Shown one piece after another: positions 31,404 to 43,129 of a DNA stretch of 64,000 bases. The stretch is from assembly GCF_040954645.1 (NCBI RefSeq), contig NC_092805.1, positions 69,363,186 to 69,427,185 on the forward strand. Direction: 5' to 3'. Source of the DNA: Diabrotica undecimpunctata. Lineage: Eukaryota > Arthropoda > Insecta > Coleoptera > Chrysomelidae. The position numbers and the translations under genes were made by a program. Below the pieces are notes generated by a model. That model was not told the DNA's origin. It saw only the letters and a program-made list of their open reading frames with translations, and did no database searches. The stretch's first letter is position 1; every line of letters starts with the position of its first letter.

Positions 31404-33250
31404 ATCGGAGTAGAACGGAGTAGCAAAAGTTTTGTCTGGTCTAAGTAGACTTAGACTTATAAAGTTAGAGTTCTGAAGTAGGTTGTATTTATTTTTTTGT
31501 TGTGTCCGTGAAGGCTGACTGAGTGTTGGCTGTGATAGGTTCTTAGGATGTATTTGGATGGTCAACTGATTCGTTTTTTTTTGTGTTAGGTAGCCAATAC
31601 GAAGTTGTAGGGTTGTGGTAGCCGTAATTTCTTTTGATTTATGGGTTTAAATGTCACTTAGGTTTGGTCAGAAATATGTTGTCTTCGATGATATGGCGTT
31701 GGGATATGTTTTGATGTTAGTAAGCCATTCTATTTAATTGGAATTTTCTTGAAGCCCCATAATTATGTTTTGGTGAATCTTGTTTGATAATAGCTTAGCT
31801 TTTGGATGATTCACTAAATTTCGTTGTATACGGATTTAAATTCTGGAAGACCTATTTCATTTTTATCTTAATGAACAATTGGGATTAGACTACTGTTGCG
31901 GTAAATGTTTCTCGCAGTATCAGTGAGAGTGGAATGGTGGAGAGTTTCTTATAGACTCATGTTATGCGAGGTAAAGTGAAGTACTAGCAATGCCCCAGAG
32001 CTAGGTGGTCGCGAATAAGGGCATCATCCAATAACCGACCTAATCAGTGTTATCAGATTGACGTTGGAATTTGAAACTAATTTACTTGATCTCAATTTAA
32101 AGTAGAAAGTCCCACCTCTATTTTCAAAAATTTAAACAATTCTAGACGTGTAAGATCGGTTGCCTATAATATATTATAAGCAAGGTGGCGAAAATAAAAT
32201 TAGTAGTTTTCAAATAGGGGTAATGTTTGGCAAATTGTGCTGAAGTTAAGGGAAAATGTCATCTTTTTGCGAAGAAACTAATTTGGATCGTTCTTTCTAG
32301 AGTTATCTTGAAAGAATTGGGATCACAAAATTTACACATAAAGTCACACTCACGCCACAATCTCACTTTAGCTGCTATACAACTATTCTCTACACGTTAA
32401 TTGTAACAGAAACTCGGTGGTGTGATGTCTTGAAAACTACTACGCACTATCCATCCCAGTCTACAGTAAAGTGGTCTTCTGTCTCACCGCCCACTGCCAT
32501 CACCTTGCTTGAAATTTGTACTCGAACTGAAGCTAGACAACTCCTCATTAGATTAGTATTCCATAGAAATTAATGGTGTATTAGTATGTGCTTGTACGTC
32601 GATACAAGTACAGACTAATTACGAACTCAGATAAAGAGTACCGTCAGAACTTTGAAATAAAAGTGCTTTTTCAAAATTGAAGCAGATAGTCCTGACGATT
32701 TCTAGCAATTTAATTTACCTACCACGTTGGGTATCACTTGTAACAATATATAATTGCATATAGGGCGTTGAAAGGGGACACTGACCAATTACTGGGCTGG
32801 AGATAGGGTAAGCAAAGAAACTGAAACGTCTGCGAACGGTAACTCGTGTTTTGGTTGGAGAGCTGGGTCATGGATAAAGGTTTCTTTATTTGAGGGATTG
32901 AAGAAACTAACCAAAAAAAAGACATAAAAAAATACTTACAGAGATTTACTTACAGAGAACAAACACAAGAAGATTCCTAAACTATTTAAAATAAACGCTG
33001 TTTAAAAAAATCCTCTTGCTGGTTAGAAAGAAAGGCTTTTCGTTCCTAAAAAGCTCTTCTTTAGCTTTTTGATTAATTAGGCCCATATTCCTATCTTTCC
33101 TATTCAAGATAGGAATGGCCTCTTATATAAAATCATATTTTTATTTCATCAAATCTTTTTTCGTTGTTCACTAAGTTGTGGAGAAATCTTAAAAATGTAT
33201 AATTCTTGTTTTCTCCTCCGCATGAATCACAGAACATGGAAATACGTCGG
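31404..33250. other. Unassigned sequence after the second Gypsy element
   Basis: The first few hundred bases probably hold the 3' UTR and LTR of the second Gypsy element, but without a second LTR copy this cannot be shown. No gene or clear repeat was recognised in the rest. Confidence 0.35.
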
Positions 33251-33254
33251 ACAT

Positions 33255-34129
33255 TTATATCAAGATGATTGTATACGAAATCGTGCAACATTGAGCACAC
33301 ATCATCACTACTTTTTTTTCCACTGTTTTAGGATAAGTATAAAATATACTGGCTCCGGTTGATAAAGAGTGGACATTAAAACTATACTGGAAGTCAAAAC
33401 AAATTGCGTCTTCAATGCTGCTTTTTCTCCTTCTTTTTGTAGCTTCTCGTTTTTTCTCATAAAATGATTCTGCTTTCAATTTATAGAGTTTATTTTCATT
33501 TTCTAAGCGCCTTATTTCATTCTCCAGTCTAAGAGCACTACCATTATCTCCTGAAATAATGTTACCCTTTTCAACTTCTAGGTTCTTTATTTTCACTTGG
33601 AACTCATCACATGTACTGCATGTGTCTTTCCTAGGATACCCAAATGACTAATTAAATTCGGTTGAAAAAATTATTCTGTAAGTTTCGTAAGACACTTTTA
33701 ATTTGGATTTTTTTCAATATACATTTTGTGCTTTTTATTAATAGTAAGCTCCTCTGGTAAGTATATTTTGGAAAGTTTTGCCAGGTTGTAATGGCCTTTT
33801 CTGCCTTTAAACGAACTAACGTAACTCATTACTGCTTCTCTTTGTTCTTTGGAGAGTTTCCTAGGTCTTGAAGAATGATTCCTCTTTGATCTCTTGGAAA
33901 CATGCCAAATTGTGGCAATTAGACCACATAAATACCTATCGGTTTTGTTCATCAACAGAATACATTAAATTAAATTGCTTTAAAATACTGTTCTTACAGC
34001 CTTGAAACATTTTGAAAACAATTTTTTAGTTACATCAGTCATGCGGCCAAATGATTTTTTTTTCTTACTTAACTTTACATTTGCTAAACTACTTACATCC
34101 ATATCACTTATTTCTTCATCACTTGGCAT
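33255..34129 (-). pseudogene. DUF7869-like gene fragment, second copy of the family
   Basis: From ATG 34129 the minus strand reads MPSDEEISDMDVSSLANVKL; in a later frame come KRSKRNHSSRPRKLSKEQRE, then GHYNLAKLSKIYLPEELTIN. Another frame has YPRKDTCSTCDEFQ (a CXXC pair), a coiled coil (ALRLENEIRRLENENKLYKL), then ICFDFQYSFN and VEKKVVMMCAQ, cut off before the D-C-GGQN motif. The domain order matches the fuller copy at 52.9-55.3 kb. This copy is 3'-truncated and frameshifted at least three times. The family name is from memory; no function is established. Confidence 0.55.
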
Positions 34130-34810
34130 AGAAAAATGATTTTGTATCAGTAACTTGAAGAAACTTACCTCAAATATTACACCTCAAAGCCACACACGAA
34201 AACAATGAGTAAGAATAAAAGCATCTTAACTTGTTTCTGCGTGATTCACAACTGACATTCCCCCTTCTTAACCGGTAACATCCTGACATTCCCCTTTATT
34301 CTCCTGTATAGGTATTTTATTATTCGTCTTATGACACAACCCAATTTTAACCGGTGTTATTTACATACAGTGAAGTACAAAATATAACCTATCTAACGAA
34401 TTATTAAAACAAAAAATGAAAATTTCTGACATTCCCCCTTTTTCTTCTGCACCCTTTAGTTGTATATGCCAATAAGGCACATATAAGTATGCAGAAGTTG
34501 GAAATGGTTGGAAATCGAAAGACCTTGTTGAAAGTTGGAATCGAATGTTAAGTACGACAAATGAATAAGTATCTAGAAGAACGAGAACAAAGAAGAAAAG
34601 GGCTATCGAGACCTAATTATGTTAATACATTAACAGAACATCGAATAACTGAATAGAATAGAAGAAAATCATTCACCAATTTTATGGATAAGTATCTAAG
34701 TGTAACAAATTTAGTCTGCCATGTAGAGCTATACATGTATTCAATAATCGTTCCAACAATAAATTACGGAGGGAAATAGTGATCACTATAACAAAAATTA
34801 GAGAACTATA
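34130..34810. other. Spacer with repeated CTGACATTCCCC motif
   Basis: The motif CTGACATTCCCCYTT occurs three times (about 34253, 34291 and 34427), upstream of the DUF7869-like fragment. These could be subterminal repeats of that element. Nothing else was recognised. Confidence 0.5.
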
Positions 34811-34813
34811 CAT

Positions 34814-35602
34814 TTATTGATCGTTACAACAAGTCTCAACTTTACTTATTTCTTGTTTTTTCTCTTTCTTTTCCTTTCTTGTCTTCTTTTCCATTTTGGA
34901 AACTTTGTCTTGAAACTCCCGACTGATATTTTTCCTATACCACGTTTGTACAGCATTGGGGCGCTTGGCTTTCCTTTGCAACATTAACAATGCGTACATC
35001 AATGCTTCAGCTGTTGGAGGACACCCAGGTACATAAATATCTACAGGAACGATCCTATCACATCCTCTGACAACTGAATATGAATAATGATAATAGCCGC
35101 CTCCATTTGCACAGCTGCCCATCGAAACAACCCATTTAGGATCTGGCATTTGATCGTAGACTTTTCTAAAAGCAGTAGCCATTTTATTTGTTAAAGTGCC
35201 TGCTACAATAATGACATCAGTTTGTCTAGGAGAAGCACGAAATACTATCCCATATCTGTCCATGTCATACCTTGGCGCCGCAATTTGCATCATCTCGACT
35301 GCACAACATGCTAAGCCAAAGGTCATCGGCCAAAAAGACCTGCTTCGACCCCAGTTGAGGATATCATCTAATCTAGCCAAAGTCCATTCAGCGACATTTT
35401 TCGTGTCTTGAAAGGGCGAGTACGGTCTCCACTCACCTTGTCTATATACTGGACTCATATTTCTTGGAGCTGTGGACTTTCCCTTGACAGTACATGATTC
35501 GTTTTTAGTTTCAAACTGGCGAACTACTATTCTCGAAATTGGCAAGAACGAGTTGTGAGACCGGAGCATGAAATGGAAAGAACTTATCATTCTAAGACTC
35601 AT
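34814..35602 (-). CDS. NDUFS7-like: NADH dehydrogenase (ubiquinone) Fe-S protein 7, intronless NDUFS7/ND-20-like
   Basis: An intact 262-residue frame starts at ATG 35602. An N-terminal basic, hydroxylated stretch ([20 protein letters not shown]) looks like a mitochondrial presequence. The conserved core includes [59 protein letters not shown] and [20 protein letters not shown]. All four Cys ligands of the N2 iron-sulfur cluster are therefore present (adjacent pair, GSC and PGC). The protein is the PSST subunit at the quinone site of complex I. After the usual C-terminus (VQTWYRK) there is an extra lysine-rich tail of about 39 residues. No introns interrupt it, so it may be a retrocopy. AATAAA overlaps the stop codon. 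Confidence 0.92.
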   Translation of the reverse strand: MSLRMISSFHFMLRSHNSFLPISRIVVRQFETKNESCTVKGKSTAPRNMSPVYRQGEWRPYSPFQDTKNVAEWTLARLDDILNWGRSRSFWPMTFGLACCAVEMMQIAAPRYDMDRYGIVFRASPRQTDVIIVAGTLTNKMATAFRKVYDQMPDPKWVVSMGSCANGGGYYHYSYSVVRGCDRIVPVDIYVPGCPPTAEALMYALLMLQRKAKRPNAVQTWYRKNISREFQDKVSKMEKKTRKEKKEKKQEISKVETCCNDQ

Positions 35603-35709
35603 TTTTGACACTTTGTCAAAACATAAAAAACAAGAGAACAAAATGTTATATAGAAACGAAATTTCCATAATCATTACTGAGGAAGCAAAAAGAGATAAAA
35701 TCAAATAAA

Positions 35710-36312
35710 GAAATAGACGAGCCTAATAAAACAAACATTATCGTTATATAGAAAAATCCATTCGAATACAGTGATTCAAGTATGGAAATAAGAACGCAAA
35801 GAGTCTATTTGCAACCGAAAGAAAAGGAAAAACAGTCATATATACCGTACTTGATTAAATATATTCCTCCTTGATAAGTACATTTTAGGAGAGAGCAACA
35901 GAGAAGTATATAAAACAGAACAAAAAAAAATACATATTAAAAATGTCGAGTAACAAATATCTAATATAAAACACATTTAAAATATATATTAAAGATTTAT
36001 TAATCCTAGAGAGGTGGACTATCATAAATTTGACGACGCTCCTCGGTTTTCGTCGCAGTTCGAGTAAACTTTTCCCATACACTCCCTAGTAGATGTTTCT
36101 TTATTCTTGATTTAACAGATGGTGGATGTATTTCAGTACTATTATAATTATGTATTAGATTTTTGAGGGCACGTCGTCAATTTTACGAAAGTCCACTTTC
36201 TACGTTAGTTTTTTTCTCTCGAGTGTATTTGGACGCCAGTGACGTTTTTTATGTCATTGTCTAATTCTGTTTTATATTTATAGTAAGTATTATTTTATTT
36301 AATTGTAGCACT
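35710..36312. other. AT-rich spacer between the NDUFS7-like gene and piggyBac
   Basis: No coding motif or RNA gene was recognised. The last part (36160-36312) probably includes the 5' end and leader of the piggyBac element. Confidence 0.45.
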
Positions 36313-38035
36313 ATGTCATCAAGAAAACTTTTATCGGCAAATGAAATAAACAATGAAATATAGCGTATAATGAATGGTGAAGATAGCGAGTAGGAACCTT
36401 TTGAAGATAGTGGAAGTGACTGGAAGTTAGAAGAAGGTGCTTTGGAGTTTGAATCGGACGATTCAGATGAAGAAGATGACTCTAATAATAAAATAATGGT
36501 AATTCAGCAATTTTTCAGCCATCCAGTGTAACCACTAAATTTAATGGATCTAGATATAAAAAATATATTGGTGGAAAGCGAAAAATATACAGAATAAGTA
36601 CCTGGAACATCAGGTGAGAACGCCACTGTTTCTCAGTTTATTGTAAATCCGGGAAAGGCTCTAAAAGGTAAAAACGGACATAAGTGGTCAAACAAAATAC
36701 TTTTATTGTCTAAAAGAACAGCAGCTAGAAATATTATTCATTTTATAGCTGGTCCCAAAGGAAATACCAAAAACTACACAAAAGTTGAAGAATATTTCTT
36801 ACATTTTTTTTTTCAGATGATACATTATGTCGTACTTTGTTGCAATCTAATACTGAAATCAAAAGACAATCTAAAAAATATGCCAGTCGTGCAATATTTC
36901 TAACATGAGTAAAAATGAGCTAAAAGCTTTATTGGCAATAATTTTGATAATGTTTCCAGCAAATAAATATATTATCTATCCATGAAATATATGTTTGATA
37001 GTAATATATCAGGAAAATGTTATCAGGTCTGTATGAGTGGTCAGCGTTTCAAATATCTCATAAACTGTCTTAGGTTTGTTGAAAAGGAAACACGGAAATA
37101 AAGGCAGCAAGATGATCCTTTTGCGCATATATGCGAAATATGGGAAATTTTTATTACCATCTGCAGAGAATCATATACACCTTCATCCTATCTGACTATT
37201 GATAAACAGTTAGTAGGATTTCGAGGACGTTGCCCTTCTCGAATGTATTTACCTGACAAACCTAATTCGTATGGTCTCAAAATCGTTATGATGTGTGACA
37301 GCTTTTCGAAATATATGATCGATGCTCTTCCTTATTTAGGCAAGAAAACCAATACAAATGGTTTGCCGTTGGGTACATATTTTGTAAAGGAACTTACAAA
37401 ATCAGTTCATGGTAGTAACAGACATATTACCATGGACAACTGGTTTACATCAGTTAGCTTAGCAGAGGAGTTATTGAAATATCAGTACAAACTGACAATT
37501 ATCGAAACTCTTCGCAAAAATAAGAGAGCAATTCTACAAAAATTGTTAAATGTAAAGAACAGAGTCCCCAATACATCTATGCTTTGCTTTAATAAAAGAA
37601 AGTCACTGGCATCATATCTGCCGAAGAAAAATAAGGTATTTTTACTTCTTTCAACACTTCATGAAAGTGCTGATGTTTCCAAAATAAATGGTAAACCCAC
37701 TATAATAAAGATTATAATGGAACGAAAGGTTGAGTGGATACATTTAACCAGATGTGTTCAAATATCACTGCATTAGCAATGTGTGGCAATTTTCATACAT
37801 ATTACATAGGTACCCAATTCTAGATCAACAGCTGTACAAATTTCCGTTTGGATTTAGAAATGGCTTTGGAACTAGAGAAGCACTATTTAGTATACGGTGT
37901 TAATGAACAACCAACACGAAGTCCACTCTTCTCTACTCTTCCTACCTCCTTCTCTCGGGACGCACTGAAGAGGCAGATGAAAGGGGCACTAGAAATAAAG
38001 AAACGTTCACCAAAGAAAGCAGACAAGATAGTCTG
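36313..38035 (+). pseudogene. piggyBac transposase pseudogene
   Basis: From ATG 36313 one frame carries almost the whole protein, with stops near 36361, 36391 and further on. It has an acidic N-terminus (EDSGSDWKLEEGALEFESDD), RFKYLINCLRFVEKETR and YLTIDKQLVGFRGRCPSRMY. The catalytic-core motifs follow: MMCDSFSKYM (first Asp), ITMDNWFTSVSLAEEL (second Asp), and VDTF in a shifted frame near 37735 (third). The C-terminal part (TLPTSFSRDALKRQMKG) lies in another frame. The family cuts and pastes at TTAA. Terminal inverted repeats could not be fixed. The longest unbroken piece is 177 residues. Confidence 0.85.
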
Positions 38036-38039
38036 AGCA

Positions 38040-39338
38040 TACTTTTCTAATTGCTTATAGTGCAGGGTGCCTTCAACGGCTAATTAACCGTACCTAACTG
38101 ACTAGCAAAAATTTCGAAGTAAACCTTAGAGTCGAAAAAACAGAAACAATAATAAGCCAGAATCCCAATATAAATTTTTGTTTCTTTATAAGCAGTACGC
38201 ATTACAGAAATCAGAAGTTAACATATTTGGGGTGCAACTTAAACGAGGCTTGGGATCATTCTAGAAAAATCCACATTAGAATTCAATGAAAACTGTTCTT
38301 TGAAATATGCGCCTTAATATATGTATAGGTTGGACTTCGAATACTTATCTGTTGAATTTTCGACTCTGCTGTAAGGAATGAATCCGGACAGAAAAATGAA
38401 AATTATATTCGAAATATAGTGTTCTCCCAGCATGATGGATATCTCAGATATGCATCATTCTTGTCATGTGATAAGAAATGATAGAGTAAGAGGATCGGAT
38501 AGATGATAAATCTCGTGACAATGCACTAAACATACTTATGTTGAACAAAATAATCACCAACGTTCATTGAGGATATGTTACTGAAAGAAGATTAAATTAA
38601 TTACTTGATTAAAGAATCGTTACAGACAGGCCAGTAGTATACTATTATCGGCTACCGGTACTGCCTCGTCAGCATAGCACAAAATGTAAATCTCCTTTTC
38701 ATTCTCTTCCATTTTTGACACTTTTCATATTATGTTATGGTGCTTCACCATTTATTAAGGCTCAGGACTTTGAGAGTAAGGTTACATAAGTTTACTCTAT
38801 GCTTCTCCAATTCCATTACTGTTTCTTCCACTCAGTTTATCATTTTATACAAGTGAAAACATTTTCTCACATGAAAGTGATTGTTTTTGTTATTTTTAGT
38901 CAAATTCAAATTTTTTAGTAAACTATTAATACAGTGAAAACTAAACATTTTAGGACAGAATATTTTAACAGCTATACATAGGATAATAAAAAAAGTGGTA
39001 CAGTGGATGTACTGCAGACTAGTGCGAAGCTTCGTACTATGTTTTCTGTATTTTTAAATTTTAAATATTTTTAAAATTGAATAAATTGTAACGTTGTAAA
39101 CGACAGATGTTTGTTATTTTTCCTTAAATAGTTATTTTATTTCAATTTCTTTTGATTATGTTCATTTATTAACTTTATCTTTTACTATTTTTATTTTAAA
39201 TATAGTTGGCGCTTAAATTTTCAGTCAACCCTCAATCAACTAAATATCTTATTTTAATCTTTATTTATCATTTTCCCTAAATAATCTAATTCCTTTATTC
39301 ATACCCTATTATGTTCTACCTATGTGATGATAGAACAT
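38040..39338. other. AT-rich sequence, nothing recognised
   Basis: Beyond the likely 3' end of the piggyBac element in the first 100 bases, I see no gene, RNA or structured repeat. Confidence 0.45.
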
Positions 39339-39925
39339 ATACAAATTTTGGTTGAGTTTACCGAAAGTACAAGCTGATTATAGCCGCAAATAGCAAACAT
39401 GGAACAAACAATTTCGGTATAGCAGTGTTGGTATGTTTTTATAATGTAGATGCTGTATGCTTCGAATATAAAAAGATAAAGCTTTAGAAAAGTACATTTT
39501 GTTTATATTATGTTATGAATTCTGCAATTTTTGATTTATATAAAACAACAATGAGTAAATATTTGTTTCTTTGTAGATTAATTGCAGTTAATTAATAGAA
39601 ATATTTTTTTAGCAATTACCCTTTGATAGATTAGGGGATAGATTTGGCAATCGTCAAATCAGCAGTTGCCAGATTACAACAGATATTTACAATTAATCTC
39701 GAAAGAGACAAATATTTACTCGTTATTGCTTCATATAAATTAAAAATTGCAGAATTCGTAAAATATTATAATAAAAATGTACTTTTTAAAAGCTTTATCT
39801 CTTTATATTTGAAGCATACAATATATGCATTATAAAAACATGCCAACACTGCCAAACCGAAATATTTTTGACATTTGCGGCTATATTCAGCTTGTACTTT
39901 CGGTAAACTCAACCCAAATTTTTAT
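39339..39925. mobile_element. Fold-back MITE with roughly 100-bp terminal inverted repeats
   Basis: 39339-39445 and 39826-39925 are inverted repeats. Both carry GTTGAGTTTACCGAAAGTAC, then AAGCTGATTATAGCCGCAAA and GCAGTGTTGGTATG (or close variants), in opposite orientation. The 380-bp centre is AT-rich and non-coding. This is the form of a non-autonomous DNA transposon; the parent family is not identifiable here. Confidence 0.75.
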
Positions 39926-40693
39926 GCCCCACTTCAGTCGACAGATGTCTAATGTCAGTTGGCAACTCGGCTCTGTCATGTCACCTTTCATTGCCACAAA
40001 TCTGTACAAGGTGTTTTTTTTTTATAGAGGTGGATTATATTTTTTACATCGAGTTAGAATCTATGGAGAGGGCATCACGTGACTAAAAACGACCTCACTT
40101 CGGCCATATTGTTATGATTCTTATGTCAGATTGTGTATGATTGTTTACGTTTGTGGTTTTTAGAATATTTTTTAGTTTTAATACTTTTAAGTAACTGTAA
40201 TATTATATTGTGGTAATAGTTTCTTGTTTTTAACGTAGTTGCAGTAGCACTAGCAATGTTGATAAAAAATCTTTAGGAATAACGTTTTATAGATTAGTAC
40301 ACAAATATGAAAACCTTAGACAAGGAAGGAGAGATGAAAACAAAGTAATGGTCCGTATTTGAGAGAATAAATTAATAGTATTCATAAAAAATCTTGTAAG
40401 TAACGTTTCTATATAACGTTTCTTTCTATAAGTTTTTTATAATATTTTTGAGTTTATTATTCATATTCTTTATTTAAAATATAACTTTGTTATTAATGCT
40501 TAGTGAGCCGAAAGTTTTATGATCAGAGATTCTTCTGACTCCAGTTTTTAGTGATTTATAATAGTAAATGTTTCCTCTCTGACGATGTAGAATTGATAAT
40601 ATAAGTACGGTGATAAAAAGCCGAAGAACAATTTTATTGTTAATAATATGTACTGTATAAGTATATATGTATTTTTGTCTTATTTATTAGTAA
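39926..40693. other. Non-coding spacer with a dispersed repeat
   Basis: 40047-40069 matches 44890-44912 exactly in inverse orientation (23 bp, containing GAGTTAGAATCTATGGAGA). A nearby GCCATATTG-type string is also shared. Otherwise nothing was recognised. Confidence 0.45.
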
Positions 40694-40722
40694 CTAGCGG
40701 ACCCGACAGATTTCGTTCTGTC
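40694..40722 (-). other. Helitron 3' terminus (hairpin plus CTAG)
   Basis: Read on the minus strand: stem GACAGA, loop ACGAAA, stem TCTGTC, spacer GGGTCCG and terminal CTAG, with T as the next base. This matches the hairpin and CTRR rule for Helitron 3' ends, where rolling-circle transposition terminates. Confidence 0.88.
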
Positions 40723-41973
40723 AAATCGATTTGGAATGTGGCAGTTTATTTCTCTCCTGAACAGAACAGTCTCCATGATGATAGGGCGGTGTATGAGGGT
40801 CAGCTCGGGTGACCTAAGTATCTTCGCTTCCACGAACTTTGGCCACCCTTTTGGACCCACTAAAAACCCCGACTGGGATGTCTGCCAGAGGGCTTCAAAC
40901 TAAGAGGGGAACTTAAGGTTTAAACCTGATTGAAAAATAATCTAAAGGGATAGTGGGAACCTAAAGGTGACAAATATTTATAAAGGCGACAAAACATAGA
41001 GATAATTCATTATTTATTATTATTATTAACATAGGGTTAATAACCGATGTAATAAAGAATAATGAAATAAAACGTATATAAGTATTTTCAGTCATCGCTT
41101 TATTGTAAATCAAGTGAATTATAATTATTAACAAGAATCTGTTTTATTTTTATTGTAGTGCTTTATGATATACAATGTTTTTTGTTTGATTACCTGGTGA
41201 ATATACAAACAAATCTGATGGTTTTCCAACACGGGAGGGAACAGGCAACATACAATTGACCATGTGAGAAACATGGGTTTTCTAGATTAATACCACAAAC
41301 ACCTAATGATTGCCCCTGGGACTTATTTATGGTCATAACAAAAGCAAGCCGCACTGGAAACTGTAGTCGTTTAAATTCAGATGGTACATCAGTCGGAATC
41401 ATTGGGATGTGTGGTATCAAAACGTCTTCTCATTTATACTTTCCTTTCAGTATAGTTGCTTCTATCACGATGTTCAATAATTTTTTATCGCTAACCGTGT
41501 GCCGTTGCAAAGACGCGGTTGGTTGATATTTCTCAACATTATAACTACCGATCCAACCTTTCATTGAAGATTGTGAGGTGGCAATCCTGGTAAATCCAGC
41601 GAGTTTAAAAATTCATTCGGATAGTTGACGACATCATCTTGGTTAGTAGCCGAATCAACTGATTTATATATCCTCAATTCGCCTCTAATTTGTTCTTGAA
41701 TTTTGAAATTTAATTCATTTAAATCTGTTTTTTGCAGCCAATATAGGCCGATCGCTAAACCTATCATGGTTTCTATAATTTTGAGCAACATCTGGAAACA
41801 CCATTTGAATAAGTTCGTCTTTTGATCGAGTTAACTGACAAAAACTGTGAGGAAAGTTAATGCAACCAGTCAAGGTGTCTATAGGAAATTTGCCATTACC
41901 AATGTCAATGAGTTGTTTAGATAATATGTCTCCAGATTGGTCATTTTGCAACTCGACACCCATATTCTTGCTT

Positions 41974-42014
41974 ATGTGTAATACCTTGACATGTAATGTC
42001 AAGGTATTACACAT
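41974..42014. repeat. Perfect 19-bp palindrome with 3-nt loop
   Basis: ATGTGTAATACCTTGACAT, GTA, then its exact reverse complement. It lies inside the Helitron helicase pseudogene and adds sequence not expected in the protein there. Confidence 0.9.
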
Positions 42015-42044
42015 ACCTCCTCAACACAGGAGTCCTCAGACAGA

Positions 42045-42079
42045 GTTTAAAGTCCTCCACAAATTGGAGGACTTTAAAC
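42045..42079. repeat. Perfect 15-bp palindrome with 5-nt loop
   Basis: GTTTAAAGTCCTCCA, CAAAT, TGGAGGACTTTAAAC. One arm corresponds to the expected helicase codons for CLKSSNLWR on the minus strand; the other arm is a fold-back copy. It lies 30 bp from the palindrome at 41974-42014. Confidence 0.9.
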
Positions 42080-43129
42080 ATGCATTGAGTTCATCAGCTG
42101 GCGTTGATCGTGGAATCACTGGCAATATTTAGATCTTCTAAAGATTTTTTATGTGCCATCGTGCATTCATCCCAAACAATCAATTCACATTGCTGCAAAA
42201 CTTTTGTCATTGCAGAGTTCTTCGAAATGTTGCAGGTTGGAGTTTCGTTGCTTTGCATGTTTAATGGCAATTTTAGTGCTGAATGGGCTGTTCGACCACC
42301 GTCAAGCAAAGTTGCTGCGATTCCCGACGAAGCGAGTGCAAGTGCAATTTTATTTTGTGAGCGAATTGTTGCTAATATCAATGAAATCAAAAAAGTTTTT
42401 CCTGTACCATCAGGTGCATCTAAGAAGTAAATCTCTCCTGTTTTATCATTTGTTACTTTCATAAGTATATCAAATACATGCTTCTGTTGTTCATTCAATA
42501 GTGGAAGATTTGTTTGAATTAATTCTTTCAAAGTGTTGAGATCATACAGTTTTTCTCGGTGCAACTCTTGGATGGACGCCCCAAACGACGTCATTTGAAA
42601 GCATTATTTTGTTATATTGTTGGATATTTGACAAAAAGTGTATGGAATCTGGTCCTATTCCTGAAACCAAAGAATACAATGGCTCTGGTGGTGGATCCAA
42701 TGATATCAATTTCACTTTCTCATCTGCGCAACACAATCCATTGGCTTCATTTTTGTATTTCAATGCCTTACAATGAGAGCAAACCAAGTTCATAGATCCA
42801 ATAATAACACATTGGTAATTACTGTAGTCAATTGACAAATCGTAATTGAAAGCAGCTCTTGCGATATTATTAGTTGAATCTCTCGATCTCGCTTCTTGCG
42901 TTCGTGATATACGAATTCTTTCACGTTCATTATGGTCGTCACGTTCTTGTGCAGTATGATTAGATCGGTAAGTAGTTTGGTTTGTAGCATTTCGGGTTCT
43001 TGTACCTAAATTACTTCGTCTTATAGGAGGCATATCGAATATAATTTTAATCACAGGTATTAAAACACTTTGCACAAAACACGATATAAAACAATCAACC
43101 AAAAATAAATCGAAGAAAACTGGAGAATT

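Larger units (their letters stand above)
41150..43033 (-). pseudogene. Helitron RepHel remnant: N-terminal zinc region joined to PIF1-like helicase
   Basis: From ATG 43033 the protein has an Arg-rich start, CSHCKALKYKNEANGLCCAD (a zinc-type motif typical of the Helitron N-terminus) and PEPLYSLVSGIGPDSIHFL. Near 42575 it jumps directly to helicase sequence: LLNEQQKHVFDILMKV, DAPDGTGKTFLISLIL (Walker A; G to D in the first Gly), and IVWDECTMAHKKSLE (Walker B region). Later parts in other frames include LSKQLIDIGNGKFPIDTL, NELNFKIQEQIRGELRIY and FKRLQFPVRLAFVMTINKSQ. The Rep endonuclease (HUH and two-Tyr motifs) and roughly 900 residues are missing. Two palindromes interrupt the helicase at 41974-42079. 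The end is near a TAA at 41150. Confidence 0.85.

Noticed and set aside
31404..32500. Candidate 3' LTR of the second Gypsy element
   Set aside because: There is no second copy to compare with and no clear TG...CA boundary, so it was not annotated as an LTR.
36150..38095. Possible piggyBac terminal inverted repeats (a TTAG...GAGGGCAC string near 36152 and TTAATTAGCCGTTGAAGGCAC inversely near 38090)
   Set aside because: The match is short and gapped, and a clean TTAA with identical ends is not visible, so the boundaries were left open.
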